DNA from: Tamarix chinensis
Taxonomy: Eukaryota; Streptophyta; Magnoliopsida; Caryophyllales; Tamaricaceae
Assembly (NCBI GenBank): GCA_030549775.1
Contig: CM060175.1
Coordinates: forward strand, 77,470,245 to 77,534,244
Direction of reading: 5' to 3'
Length of the DNA stretch: 64,000 nt
In this document: in pieces, positions 20,816-32,284 of the stretch
Position numbering within the stretch: the first letter of the stretch is position 1
How the letters are laid out: every line of letters starts with the position of its first letter
Notes under the pieces: model-generated
Seen by the model: the letters and a program-made list of their open reading frames with translations, nothing else
The model's database searches: none
Told to the model about the DNA's origin: nothing
Made by a program: the position numbers and the translations under genes

Positions 20816-22700
20816 AGACAGAGAGAGAGGGAGAGAGGGAGGGAGAGAGAGAGTAATAAGCAGGCAGCAGGCTTAAATAGGCACCTTTGTATTCGATGTC
20901 TTTCAATGCCTTTCGCAGGAGGCCAAGGGAGACATTTCCCAGCCTGAGACTTTCATTGATGACCTGCAGTTGATTTTTGGTTTCATATAAGCATGCATAG
21001 GTGTTGTGGATTGCGTCTAAAGTAGAGACTAAGTTTATATACGTCTGAATTAGAAATATATATAACTGAATTTTTTTTGTCTGACTTTATGTTTGAACCT
21101 GAAAATTTAGATACGCATGCGTAAACAAAATAAATAAAGGAGCTTACTTGAAGCGTAAAAGCCATTGATTTAACTTCAGTATAAGTGAGCGGGGAGGTCG
21201 GATCTTGTTTATTCTTCAGGATTCTGTCGTGCTCAGCCTATACGTACAAATATGATCCATCAAGTTGCAGCAATTTGGTTCGGGATATATATATACGTCT
21301 GTGTGTGTGTGTGTGCGCAAACAAAGACGTACGTACCATCAATTCATCCATAACCCAAGGATTTTCAGCCAGGAACTTGAAAACAAGAGTCAAAGTGATG
21401 GAGGTGGACTCTGAGCTAGCAAACAAAAGTCCGAACATGATCTGAGTTATGAAATCCTCTGTCAAGAACTTCTCTTTGTGAAGGTCTTTCAGTGCATGGT
21501 CGAGGAAGTCGCCGCGGGTACACGACGACGCATGTTGATCTGGTGCGAGAGAAGCAACCTGCAGCCTCTCCTTGATTGTATCCTTCATCATTGTCATTAT
21601 CTCCTTTTGGCTCTGTAAGAAGTGAAGGTACCAATGAGTTGAATGGGAAGAACATGTGATATGTATGTACCTCCTTAAGCGTGTGTGTGTACCTTTAAGC
21701 ACTTGTGATACGTAGTTCCCGGGATGTTTAATGGGAAGGAGAGAAGGCCTTGAGACATATGAGCAAATTTTTCTCCAATCTTCATCTCCGTTTTATCAGA
21801 ATCGTACCCAAACATTTGCTTCGCCACAAATTCTATGACCATCTGATCCATTCGAGCCAACCCAAAAAAAAAAAAAAAAATTTAAAATGTAACACATGCA
21901 CTACTTAGCAGAGCTTGAGAATGAAAGAATGATCAATGGATGAGTGAAGGGCTTACCGTTAATGCAGCTTCTTTGACGTCGATTGAATTCTTAGAAGACC
22001 AATCTTGTAGCGTTGTGTGCGCCAGCTTCTCAATCTGAGAAAGCAACTCGTTCTTGAGGCTCTCGGAACCAAAGTGGCTCAATGTAATGCTCCTGATGTA
22101 CTTATGAACGTAACCGGCTGCGTTTGTCCTGCCTTCTCCCTCCTGTGCAAATAGCTTAGAGAACGTGTCCAAGTACCACATTTCAGCCATCTTTCCTTCT
22201 TGCTGCACTATGTACCGGTTCAAATCTTGATCCGCCGATACCACAACCGACCTTCCCACCAAACGGGTTTGAAAAACCGATCCGTAACTAATGGCCAAAA
22301 ATTCAAAACACATACCATACCATCAGAGTTGTCGGATAATATATATACATACAAACGTCTGGTCGATGAAATTAACATAACAATTAATCGAAATTTGTGT
22401 GTGTTTGTGTCTATATATATATATATATATATAAATGCATTGATTATCGCAGTAGTAGTTAAGTGTGTGTGTGTGTGTGTGTGTTTACCGTTGAATTCTG
22501 GTCTTGATGAAAGATGGAAGATCTAAAGAGTAGCTAGGAATGATCAGTTGCAGGGTTTCTCCAATGAGAGGTAACCCTCTGGAGCCAGGAGGCAGAACCA
22601 CGGCTTTCCCTTTTGCACTCTTCTTCCTTTTAATTAAAACCATGACGGCAACCAACAACATTGCCAGTAACGTAGCAGCATATATCCCAGCGCCCCACAT
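19991..22700 (-). CDS. Cytochrome P450, CYP87-like (nine exons, 488 aa)
   Basis: Exons on the minus strand: 22700-22489, 22287-21957, 21842-21693, 21612-21337, 21237-21148, 20963-20885, 20642-20536, 20356-20229 and 20084-19991. All junctions are GT/AG and the phases agree, giving an uninterrupted 488-residue protein, a normal length for the family. An N-terminal membrane anchor (residues about 5-23, then KRKKSAKGK) is followed by the proline-rich hinge PPGSRGLPLIGE. The I-helix reads FASSESTS (E299, S300), the K-helix ESLR (357-360), the meander FNPHRW (409-414), and the haem loop FGGGTRQCAG has C436. The wording (GSVFQTRLVGRSVVVS, QQEGKMAEMWY, IPGTTYHKCLK) points to CYP87 in the CYP85 clan. 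Known CYP87 enzymes oxidise triterpenoids or sterols on the endoplasmic reticulum; the substrate here is unknown. The catalytic threonine is replaced by serine. A family member other than CYP87 is unlikely. Confidence 0.93.
20753..20852. repeat. (TA)n about 30 units plus adjacent GA-rich tract in P450 intron 6
   Basis: TA dinucleotides run from 20753 to 20812, followed by a GAGAGG-type purine run to about 20852. Both lie inside the intron 20643-20884, close to the donor end of exon 6. Confidence 0.95.
22411..22484. repeat. (TA)n and (TG)n microsatellites in P450 intron 1
   Basis: TA units at about 22411-22432 and TG units at about 22463-22484, the latter ending four bases before the splice donor of exon 1. 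A further (TG)n tract lies in intron 4 at about 21299-21316. Confidence 0.9.
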
Positions 22701-22864
22701 CTTTCCTTCTCTCTTCGTTGGTGTTGCAATTTTTCGAGTAAAGGAAACGATTTAATTTGTACAGAAGAAAGACGAAGAAGAAGAAGAAGAAGAAAAAGGA
22801 ATTTAATGTCAAAGTATTGTGTCTTGGTGAGTAGGATTTGATGAAGCGCAATTGCGATGGAGGC

Positions 22865-22871
22865 ATTTATA
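22865..22871 (-). promoter_or_regulatory. Probable TATA box of the P450 gene
   Basis: TATAAAT on the minus strand, about 165 bases upstream of the ATG, within CTATAAATGCC. This would place transcription start near 22838 and leave a leader of about 140 bases containing a CTT-rich tract (22771-22800). Inferred from position and consensus. Confidence 0.6.
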
Positions 22872-23672
22872 GACCGATGATCAGTCCGAACAAGAAATGC
22901 AGATATGTTACCAGCGTTATGGATCTTCGCCATGATATTCGTTCGATGGATTTTTGATGATATATCCTGTATGTGAAATCAGATTAGATAGAGAGGCGGC
23001 GCTGACGAATCACTCGGTTACGGAGATATTCTACATCCATCGTACTCTGGGATCTGATTCTCTACAAATTCCCATGCCTCAATTGGAAACTCTAATCCGA
23101 TCGTTGCTTGACCTCGTTTATTTATTACTTATTGGCTAAAAAATCAATTGTTATGAGGTAGCTTTGTATTATAATGAAATTTGTAAATGTCAGCAATCTT
23201 ATTTGATCTTATTGAGTATGACCCGATGAACTTTGAACAAATCCAGATGTCATTGAAGACTTCGTCGGGTGGGCTCATGGCATCCTGACCGTTTGCTTGG
23301 GCTGGCTTATTTTTCCCTTTCCATTTGGGTTAATAACAAGGCCCCATCTGATCCAAACGTTCTACACATCTGCCCTTCCTATAGAGCTACCCAATAGAGA
23401 ACCTCATCATTCCCAGCCCAAGTAGTTGCATACATATTGCATTATAAATTTAAATAGAAAGATATGCATTACGCCAAGGCAGCTCGACAACAGCGTCCGA
23501 CACATACACTATAAACTAATAACTATAAACTATAAACAAACATCATCCCCCTCCCCCAAAAAAAAAGAAAGGAAAAAAAATGCGCGAAAAAGAAAGTTTC
23601 GGGTTTCAAACTTGCAGTACGCAGCCCTGAGCTAGCTTTTCACCAGGACCATGCAATAGCACATTCATTTCT
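22872..23672. other. Intergenic region: P450 promoter and Alfin-like 3' region
   Basis: About 800 bases between two genes transcribed in the same direction. The part nearest 22,872 should hold upstream P450 promoter elements. The part near 23,400-23,672 should hold the 3' untranslated region of the Alfin-like gene. No additional gene is supported. Confidence 0.5.
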
Positions 23673-26574
23673 TCACTGTCTGTTCCTTTTTGAACTGCAT
23701 GATGGACATTTGTACCTCTTTATTGATTCAGCTTTAGCTGGTGTGATCCTAACACAGTTTCCATGAAACCACCTCTCACAAACGTCACAGCATATCCAGA
23801 ACTCATCACCATCGTAATCCCCCCCACAGCTGCCACATAGAGTTTCGCTGTGCTCCTCCTCCTCCTCAACTTCTTCTTCTCCAAAGCTCTCATCAATCAG
23901 GGTTTTTCTTTGCCCATCATTTGATTGCTGCCAATAAAGAACTTTCCACGTTGATAAGCCATAGACAAACTATTATTTGCTGAATATATATATATAGAAA
24001 GGCTCGAGTCTGGTGTCAAACAGTATACCTTGGTGCCAATTTTGGATTTGCTTCCGCTGTCCACACCGGGCTTTTCTTTTGTTTGATTCCTTTCAGAGAC
24101 GACCTCAAACACAGTTGGCAGATTATTCATAAGGCTAAACAAGTGCTTCCTGCTCAGTAAAAAGGGGAAAAATTTATGCCGCATTCCATGATGGAGATAT
24201 TGCAACTAACCTGACAAAGTAAATGTGATAGAAACACTTGGTTCACTACATTTTGAAACAAATCTCCCTGCCTCCGCACACGCACACACACACACAATGA
24301 AGACAAAGGTATGAGATTCATAGATTGCACCAGACATGGTGGCAGTGGTGGCAGCACAGAGAATATGGCAGTAGAGGCAGAAATGGTAGCAGTGCGATGG
24401 TGATGGGATGGCGGTTTAAATATGTGAAGTTGTTGTGAACCTATGGATTATGATGGACTGGGATAAAAACTATTAACTACCAACTCAACCATCTCTTGGT
24501 TGGCCAGCATGGAGTGATGGGTGATGGGTGATATGGCTATAGGTTGAGATCACTAAGAGTTTGGTTGACCTGTGGAACCCATTTCCATATCATGATTTCA
24601 TTCTAGAAAAGAGCATTATTTTTATACGTTCCAAATGAGAATAAACGATTGACTAAGGGGAAGCAAGTCCCCTGGAAGAGGGTAAGAACTAGAAGTAACA
24701 TAAGCCAAATCAGTAGACTTTTAAAGTCGACTTTCGTACTACCTGTGGAACTAACTACAAGGTTAATAATCCCACAATACAAATTTTCGCCACAAGGCCA
24801 CCAACATTTATGTTGGACACAGAAAAATGTTATTTTGCAGCTACAAAATCAGCATAGTTCTCCCCTCTTTTTGTTAGATTAAAACCATATTCATATATAT
24901 ATATATGCAAATTAATGGTGAACTCCAGCCTCTTACTATCTCAAACTAACCAAAAATTCTTCCTAGTAATTCCAAGGCAAATTGTAAAAGAGCTAGAGAA
25001 TTAACCATGTCCTACCGTTGATTTCATCGTCTCATTCCTCCCCTCTGTTCAACAGTTCCACTAGCTAAGAAGCATAAATATTCAAAATATAATCAGCAAA
25101 GCCATCATATGGGCTTCACTAAACAATTTATTTTTTTAGTTTAAAAAAAAAGAGTAAACAAGGAAAAGATCCAAATAACTCAAGCTCTTGCTCAACAAAG
25201 GAATTATGCATGAGATTATATCAACCCTCGAACTATGTTTATCACCCAGCTCAGGTATTTGCAAGCATCTACCTTGCTAGGATTTCTAATCAAACAGGAA
25301 AGCAGACGACTAAAACTAGAGATCAAAGTGGTTAGTAAATGTGGGGTGCTCGCATCAATTATGTCACGCGACATTGAAAAATGAAATTCATTAGTGCCTT
25401 ATATGCATGTATTAGCCTATTCATTAGGTTAAGTTTCTTGGTTAAGATGGTACGCGAAACATGCAAGAGGATAATACTAGCACATTTTGGAAGGCTTGTT
25501 CTGCATTAAGAGAATCTCGAGGCTTCAATTAGTCCACCACGACATGTATAATGAAATAAAACTCTCCAACAGAATTCTGCTACAAGAATGCGATGAAATA
25601 GTATTTTAATCTATTAGTCACAAAGGCCACTACGTACAATAGCAATAGCATGAAATAAAACTCTTCAACAGAATTCTGCTACAAGAATGCGATGAAATAG
25701 TATTTTAATCTATTAGTCACAAAGGCCGCTGCAAACAATAGAAATAGACTTGATAAATTAGAAATATATTTATTAGAAGTCTGCCTATATGCAATCAAAT
25801 TCCCAAATTCCTCTGCTTTGAACTTCCCCTAAATAACTCATTTGAATGCAAAGGATGCAATTCTCACATCTATGATCTAGTTTAGGCAGAAATATCGAAT
25901 TTACGATTTCAACAATCCATATCATGTCACACAGACTAAAGTCCATAACCAAACTCAACGTGCATCAACAGAAATTTAAAAAATGAGTCAGAATTTAAAA
26001 TATACCTCTCATTCTGATCAAGCCGAGCACCGAAGAAAAAGGCAACAGAAATCAACCAACAATCACTATGAACAGCAACAAGGGAAAGCCAGTCCTGCTT
26101 GCGCATACCATCCCTAGCAAAATTAATCCCAAGAGCTGGCTCAGGCAACTCAGTCGGAACTTCCTCCGCGGGTAACTTAACCTCCCATAACCCATTCGGA
26201 TGTCCGAATAAACATAAATTCTCCTTATCTAAATCACCAATTGGAAACAACAAAGAGAACAACAATAACAACTCCAGTTAAATGACAAAGACATCAAAAT
26301 TCTACTTAAACTAGAAGGGAAACTGACCTGGATCACAAAGAGAGAAGAATTCATCAACTTCTGAGAGAGAAAACGAGCGATCGCCAGAAATCAGTGGTAA
26401 TTTGGGAACCCAATTATGGTTCATGCAACCCAAGGATCAGAGAGAGAGAGAGAGAGAGAGTTGAGAGGAAATACCGGAGGTTAGGGCACGACCAATAGCA
26501 GCGCGACGGGCAGAGTAGTCCTCGAAGATTTCATCAACTGTGCTTGGATTCGGAGAGACTGAATGTGCTTCCAT
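23673..26574 (-). CDS. Alfin-like PHD-finger histone-mark reader (five exons, 243 aa)
   Basis: Exons on the minus strand: 26574-26475, 26360-26328, 26228-26006, 24149-24029 and 23927-23673. All sites are GT/AG and the phases agree. The 243 residues fit the plant Alfin-like family (about 240-260). The N-terminal Alfin domain covers about residues 10-140, with [39 protein letters not shown] and [15 protein letters not shown]. An acidic, glutamate-rich linker (about 176-188) leads to a C-terminal C4HC3 PHD finger (190-236) with [20 protein letters not shown] and [10 protein letters not shown]. Family members bind histone H3 di- or trimethylated at lysine 4 through the aromatic cage of this finger and act in the nucleus in transcription control and stress responses. 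The start is supported by the conserved N-terminus. Intron 3 (24150-26005) is unusually long because of inserted and duplicated DNA. Confidence 0.95.
25551..25748. repeat. Tandem duplication, 2 x 99 bp, in Alfin-like intron 3
   Basis: ATGAAATAAAACTC starts at 25551 and again at 25650. The two 99-base units differ at only a handful of positions, so the duplication is recent. It lies well away from both splice sites. Confidence 0.93.
26439..26460. repeat. (AG)11 microsatellite in Alfin-like intron 1
   Basis: Eleven AG units, read as CT on the transcribed strand, 14 bases from the exon 1 donor in a 114-base intron. Confidence 0.95.
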
Positions 26575-27795
26575 GGCGGGAGACGGAAGAGGATCTTACC
26601 TCCGTGAATAAACACTAGTTCCGCTACAGTAACAGTCTTTGAAGGTGGTAGCAGTACAATTTTTTCTACTACGAGGACGTTTCTGTTTCTTTTCCAAAAA
26701 GTAAAACCTTTTTATTTTGTTTCTTTTATGAATACGTTTCGGTAAGCTTTAAAATAGTGGGAGAGGGAGCGTTGATAGCTTTAAAAATCTCGCGTCCCTC
26801 CGTTCAGCCAAAGGCTGATTCTTGTTTATTTTTTGTTATTTGATTTTGATAATATTAGTTGAAAAAGTAGTCGAAGGTTTATGATTTAGCTCAAAGTTTC
26901 TAAAGTGTAAGTTATTTGAAGTAGTTTTAAAAAAATAATTTATAAATTATTAACAAATTATATGCCAAACGTTTTTTGTAAATAAAAAAAAACTAGATTT
27001 ATTAGGATAAAAGCTATTTTTATTCTTTTCGAACACACGTTAAAAAACAAGTTAGATTTATTAAGATAGAAGTTATTTTTATTCTTGTCAAAGACACATT
27101 TAATGACATTTAATTTATTATTTATTTGAGTTAAATAATATTTTAATTTCTCTTTTTTATAATGTTAATCTCTATAAAATATATTTTTATTCCAATTAGT
27201 CTCTTTATTAGGGACCAAAATGGAGAAAATTACATTATAAAAGAACTAATATGAATAATAATGAAATATAGAAGTATTAAAATGATTATTATTGTTATTA
27301 TTTTTACTCTTTTCCAAATAAACAAGTTCCGCTCTTAAAGCATGAGGTTTCCCTCCTCTTTCCCTCGGTTTATCCATACTCCCACAACTAAGGGAATTGA
27401 CTCCTCTCACTCTAAACATGTAGGTAGACTCATGCCCCTAACAACTTGGCTTACTAAAGCATCAATAAATATTATTTTATCATTATTTAAATATGAATCC
27501 ATTCATTAAGAAGTTTTGTGGACTCATGCCTTCACAACTTGGCTTACTCATTAGCCACTGTCACTTTATTAAATCATAAATCAAGGTGATTCTTGCTATA
27601 TTTTTTTTTATATAAGATCTATTAGATGTGGCTAGTTTGTCTAGTCTCGCCCATCTTGTTTTCTTTTACTAGCCACCATCCTTATTAGTATCCCAGTCAA
27701 ACAGATAAAGAACTAGTCGACTAATGCTCATTTGCTTTAAAAGCAATAGAGATAAAAAAAAATTTAATATATCTACAAATAATAAAAGTATTTTT
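26575..27795. other. Promoter side of the Alfin-like gene and AT-rich spacer
   Basis: The first few hundred bases upstream of 26574 should carry the promoter and leader; no clear TATA box was found. Two near-identical segments, 26980-27010 and 27045-27075 (AGATTTATTA-GATA-AAG-TATTTTTATTCTT), look like a short diverged duplication. No gene is visible beyond this. Confidence 0.4.
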
Positions 27796-30700
27796 TGTAA
27801 AGTCCTTAAAAGTAAATTTATTTTGGCTTGTGATTCAATGGAATAAATGCATGCACCATGCTAGGTTGTATTTTCCTCAAGTATGCTAGGCATGACATAA
27901 TGTGGGAGAGCATGCTAAAAGTATGTATTTTTACAATAGGTATAATAGGATACTAGAAAATGGTTATATATGTTGAAGAATATTTATGCTGGTGTTATAG
28001 TGGTGGTTCAACAAAGGGTAGTTTTATCCTAGAAAATGACTCATTTCTATTTTGAGTTTACCATTAGATTCTTCATATATTTTACTTAAAGTTTGATATA
28101 TAATATGTTGATATTTGAGCGTGTATAGGTATAACACCATCAATTTTCAAAGCCAAACCATAACATAAATAAGTAGAAACATATGTGAAAGCTAAAAAGG
28201 ATTAGGGTATTAGAGCCACAACTAGTGTAAATAAATGTCATTTTTCTACTTATACTAGTTGTTAAGGCTATTTAAAAGAAGAAAATGCATCAAAATTTAT
28301 TCTGAACTCAAGACAATAAAAAATATTAATTTCTAGTAAACTCAATGGAAATTATAACCGAATGAAAGGAAAAAATAAAATGGCAATACAATTGAAAATC
28401 ATGAAACTAGTTCACTGAAATCAATGGTGACAAATAACACTCTCACTCTTCCAAACCATACAAGTCATCTACATCTTGTACAAGTTCATACTTTCTCTAC
28501 ACTAGGTCATTTGCTCATCATATATATCATGAATCATCACAGTCTCATTTAAAATATGTAACAAGTTAGCTATGGAAACATCTAAGTAACACATAAATAT
28601 GAAGGAATAATATTGTATGTTCACATTTATATAAAAATATAAATCATAGGCATCCACTCAAATCACATAAGAAAATCACGTGATTATTAATCTTTATTTA
28701 GATGATCATGAAATCCAATTTTTAAGTAGGTAAACCAACTAGGGGTCACATAATAAATCAAAATCTGACAACCTACCACAAACCATAGGAGGAATATAAA
28801 TCACAATCATCCCAATGGACATAGTCCAAAGGAGATAATAAAATTCCAAAGACCTACCACCTAGGTCATCCTATCCTTAAGTGTGCACATCCCCTAATAG
28901 GGTCTGAAAAAGCCTATAGAGTAGATGAGGAGGATATAGTTGGCAATTAAATAAATATCCAAAAAAGAAAAGAGAAAGGTTATTGTCTATCCCCAACTTC
29001 AAGAGGCCAAACTTGAAGGACCTTAAACCCAACTCAAGTCTTTCACTTTAAGTTTTAGTATATTGTTCAAGGTTATCATATGACATAATTAATTTACACA
29101 ACCATATATACACATTCTTATATATTCCTTAAACATCCACCTCTCTAATATTAGGTACCTTCCACATTTTTGGCACCTTTCTAAAATAATAATTCACCAT
29201 AATAGCTATTACATAACTAACACTTTCAAAACAAATTAGCCTTCCATATATAGTATTTTTCAAAAATATAATTATCCATAATACAACTTTTCTGAGAAAA
29301 ATGCTAGGCCGCTCGGGTTACCTTTGAACTAACATCACATATCAAAACTAAATAAGCCATCGAAGCTCATGAATATATAATCAAATTGTAAAATAACATA
29401 AACCATAATTTTATACGACGCCATTAGCACATAAAATCCAATAAGACTATATAGTTTATATAATTACTAAATAACACACAAAACACATAATCAACATATG
29501 ATTCAAATAAGTTTATAGAAGAGATTTATCAAACTATTATATAAATACCTATATTCATAAAACTCATAATTTCAAATATATGAAAACAAGTATATAATTT
29601 TTTTATATATAGACAAAGTTTGAAAGAAATGTTACCTGAAAAATAATTTGATCTATAATTGCTTACTAGACAAAGGTCATCTTCCGTGGTCGGCATAAGT
29701 ATAGAGAACGATATGATATTACTTTTGGAGAAGATGATTAGAGCTTTCCGCAAGTGTTTGAGTTTTGATTCCTATAAATTGACTAGCTACTAATATAATA
29801 GTAAGAAAACCCTTAGTGTTAGGGAAATACTTATTCTTTTACTAGCCTATTAAATTATTTTTAAAAATGAAATAATTAGTTACCGTATCCAAAAAATGGT
29901 TAGCAACCAAAATTTAATAAAGATAAAATATTAGTGAAAATTATAATTATGATAATTAATAAAAATGAGTTTTAAGCTGTCAAATTAAACTAGACTATTT
30001 AATAGCTATTGTTATTTATTATAACTTTATAAACAACACATTATTTCAGTAATAACTACAACATAAGCTATGATTAATAAATAAATTAAGCACTAAAAAT
30101 ATGGAGTATTAATTTTGTAAAACTAATATAAGAATAATTGTCACCAAAAGCATGAATATAGGTATTAAATAGTGGATATTACAATAGGCATAGTTTTAAG
30201 TGATTAAATTTTTGTATGCTTTAGGGGTATTTTAGCCTTTTCATATCAAATATGTAATTTTTTAGCATATATGTCTATTATGTGTTATATTATGTTGAGC
30301 ATGAGAAGTATGTGAAATATGATATGGTAAATATGCTTAATTAGGGTTTTATATGCTAAATGGGATTAAGTATGTTTTAAGAAAGAATTGGTAAGTTTTA
30401 ACATCTCTAAATTTTCTAGAACTATGGTTAATTTTGAACTAAAATGGTTAATTTTGAGATTACTAGGGTATTAAGTACGTTTTGGTCATATTTGACTAAG
30501 ATGTGTCTAAGTGTGAATGATTAGATATAAGATGGCCTTAGTAGGTTATTAGGTTAATTTTAGTATTGAATTTTACTATTATCTTAAACTATTTACCTTA
30601 GGGTTGTCTTGAATAACTAGAATAAAAGGAAAATGGTTGAGTATAGAAATTGATACCATATGTAGGGGTTTGTACCGGGAAGAAACCTAATTAAGAACTA

Positions 30701-32284
30701 GAATTTTTTTTAATTGGGATCGAGTATTAGACTAAAATTTCTAACTTACATATTTTATATTAAAAATATATTTTTTTAGGTAAAATGTTAATGAGATTTA
30801 GGGGTTGGATTAGAAGATCATACTAGACTGTATATGACCTGACCTAGTTAAGGATTGAAATTTTTTTACTTTGGGATCAAAACCCAGTCGGAGACTGGAA
30901 TATTGATCCGATCTTGGATTGAAACCCAAAGTAATCTATCAATCTACTCTAAGTTTTTAATTTGGACTAAATATTAAACACCCCTAAACGTATGCATGTA
31001 ATATGATATTTTATGATCACCTTATTAAGATATTAAAATTTAATGTGAAAGACTTTAGATTGAAAATGATTTAATCTTTAGGGTTAGCTATTCTAAAGTA
31101 TCCCAAAGAAGAAGTATGAGGCCTTATTTCAATTTGATTTTACTAGTGTGCATTTGTGTCCTAGTAAGGTCCTATTCTATTCCATAGGTGATTTATAGAC
31201 CTTATAGGGGATATTGATGGGGGATATTGATACTTAACAATTAGGTAAAATAGGTTGGAGGGTATTGTGTTGTCATTAGTACACCAATAAGGCTGATGTA
31301 TTTTATACATCTCTGAGTTATCTAGTTAGGAGGGTATTGTATTGTCTTTGTGTGTTAGTATGACCAGTGTAATTTATACGTTTCTAGGTTGTATATTTTA
31401 TCCCCTTCAGTAAAGTAAATAAAAAAAAGGGAAAGTAACTTGTGTGATGGTTTGAGTATGATTTATTTGGCCGATTACCCTATATGTGGTTATTGACAAT
31501 GGTTGGAATGATTGGTTGATAGTTGCCTTAGTCCATTATCCTTGCAACTATGAGTTATGACATGACTATTTTGTAAAAGATTAAGTATGGTTGGTGTCTT
31601 CCCTTTGTGGAACCCCCTTGCATGACTTGATTATAGTTCTTTGATATGATTAAGTGTAATGGTAATATGAACATGTTGCCTTAGTTATAATTATGTTCCG
31701 GTATGATTAATCAATTTTCATATCTTATGTATTCTTGATGTATTTATATCATGATTTTCTTGTGACACCTTCTATGTGTTCTATATGACATTTACATGAT
31801 TGGTGTTGTGTTGTGGGTTTATTCAGTACTATTGTATTGGTGAGTTCTATTTTATGGTCTCCTATCTAATCAATGGGCAGTCGTGACTTTGCATGATTAC
31901 TTTAAACGTCTACTTGATGGGTTGTATTGAGGTTTGAGAATTAGGATTATCGAGTGTCCACTCCAATATTTTTTTATCTGGATACCCCTTGGACTTTTAT
32001 GTCCCTCTATGTATTTCCTTTCTTTGATGGTGGTAACATTTGTCCGATCTTTTGTTATATTGAAAAGATGTTAGCATATAATATTAATACTAATCTTCTT
32101 CTTATGAGTATTATTCATAATTTAAGTGAAGTAATATTTTAGCTTTATCATTTAGTGTAAGAATGGTATAGGAAATCGAATTTATATTAAGTGTGGTGGT
32201 ATGACCCTATATTTTTAATGTTTCAACTTTCACAAATCACTTTTTTAAACAAAATTTTCAAATATTAAAAATGAGGATATTACA
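27796..32284 (-). repeat. Possible large LTR-like element, minus orientation
   Basis: The right end, read on the minus strand, is TGTAATATCCTCATTTTTAA, and just inside it are AAGTGTGGTGGTATGACCC words that match the same place in the family members at 62217 and 18693. The left end may be TGTAAAGTCC at 27796, since both flanks then show TTTTT, but a homopolymer duplication is weak evidence. No gene-sized frame lies between. The right end is fairly sure; the left end is a guess. Confidence 0.35.

Noticed and set aside
20983..21165. Separate 60-codon gene on the minus strand
   Set aside because: It begins within exon 5 of the P450 gene (MAFTLQ) and reads on into the intron.
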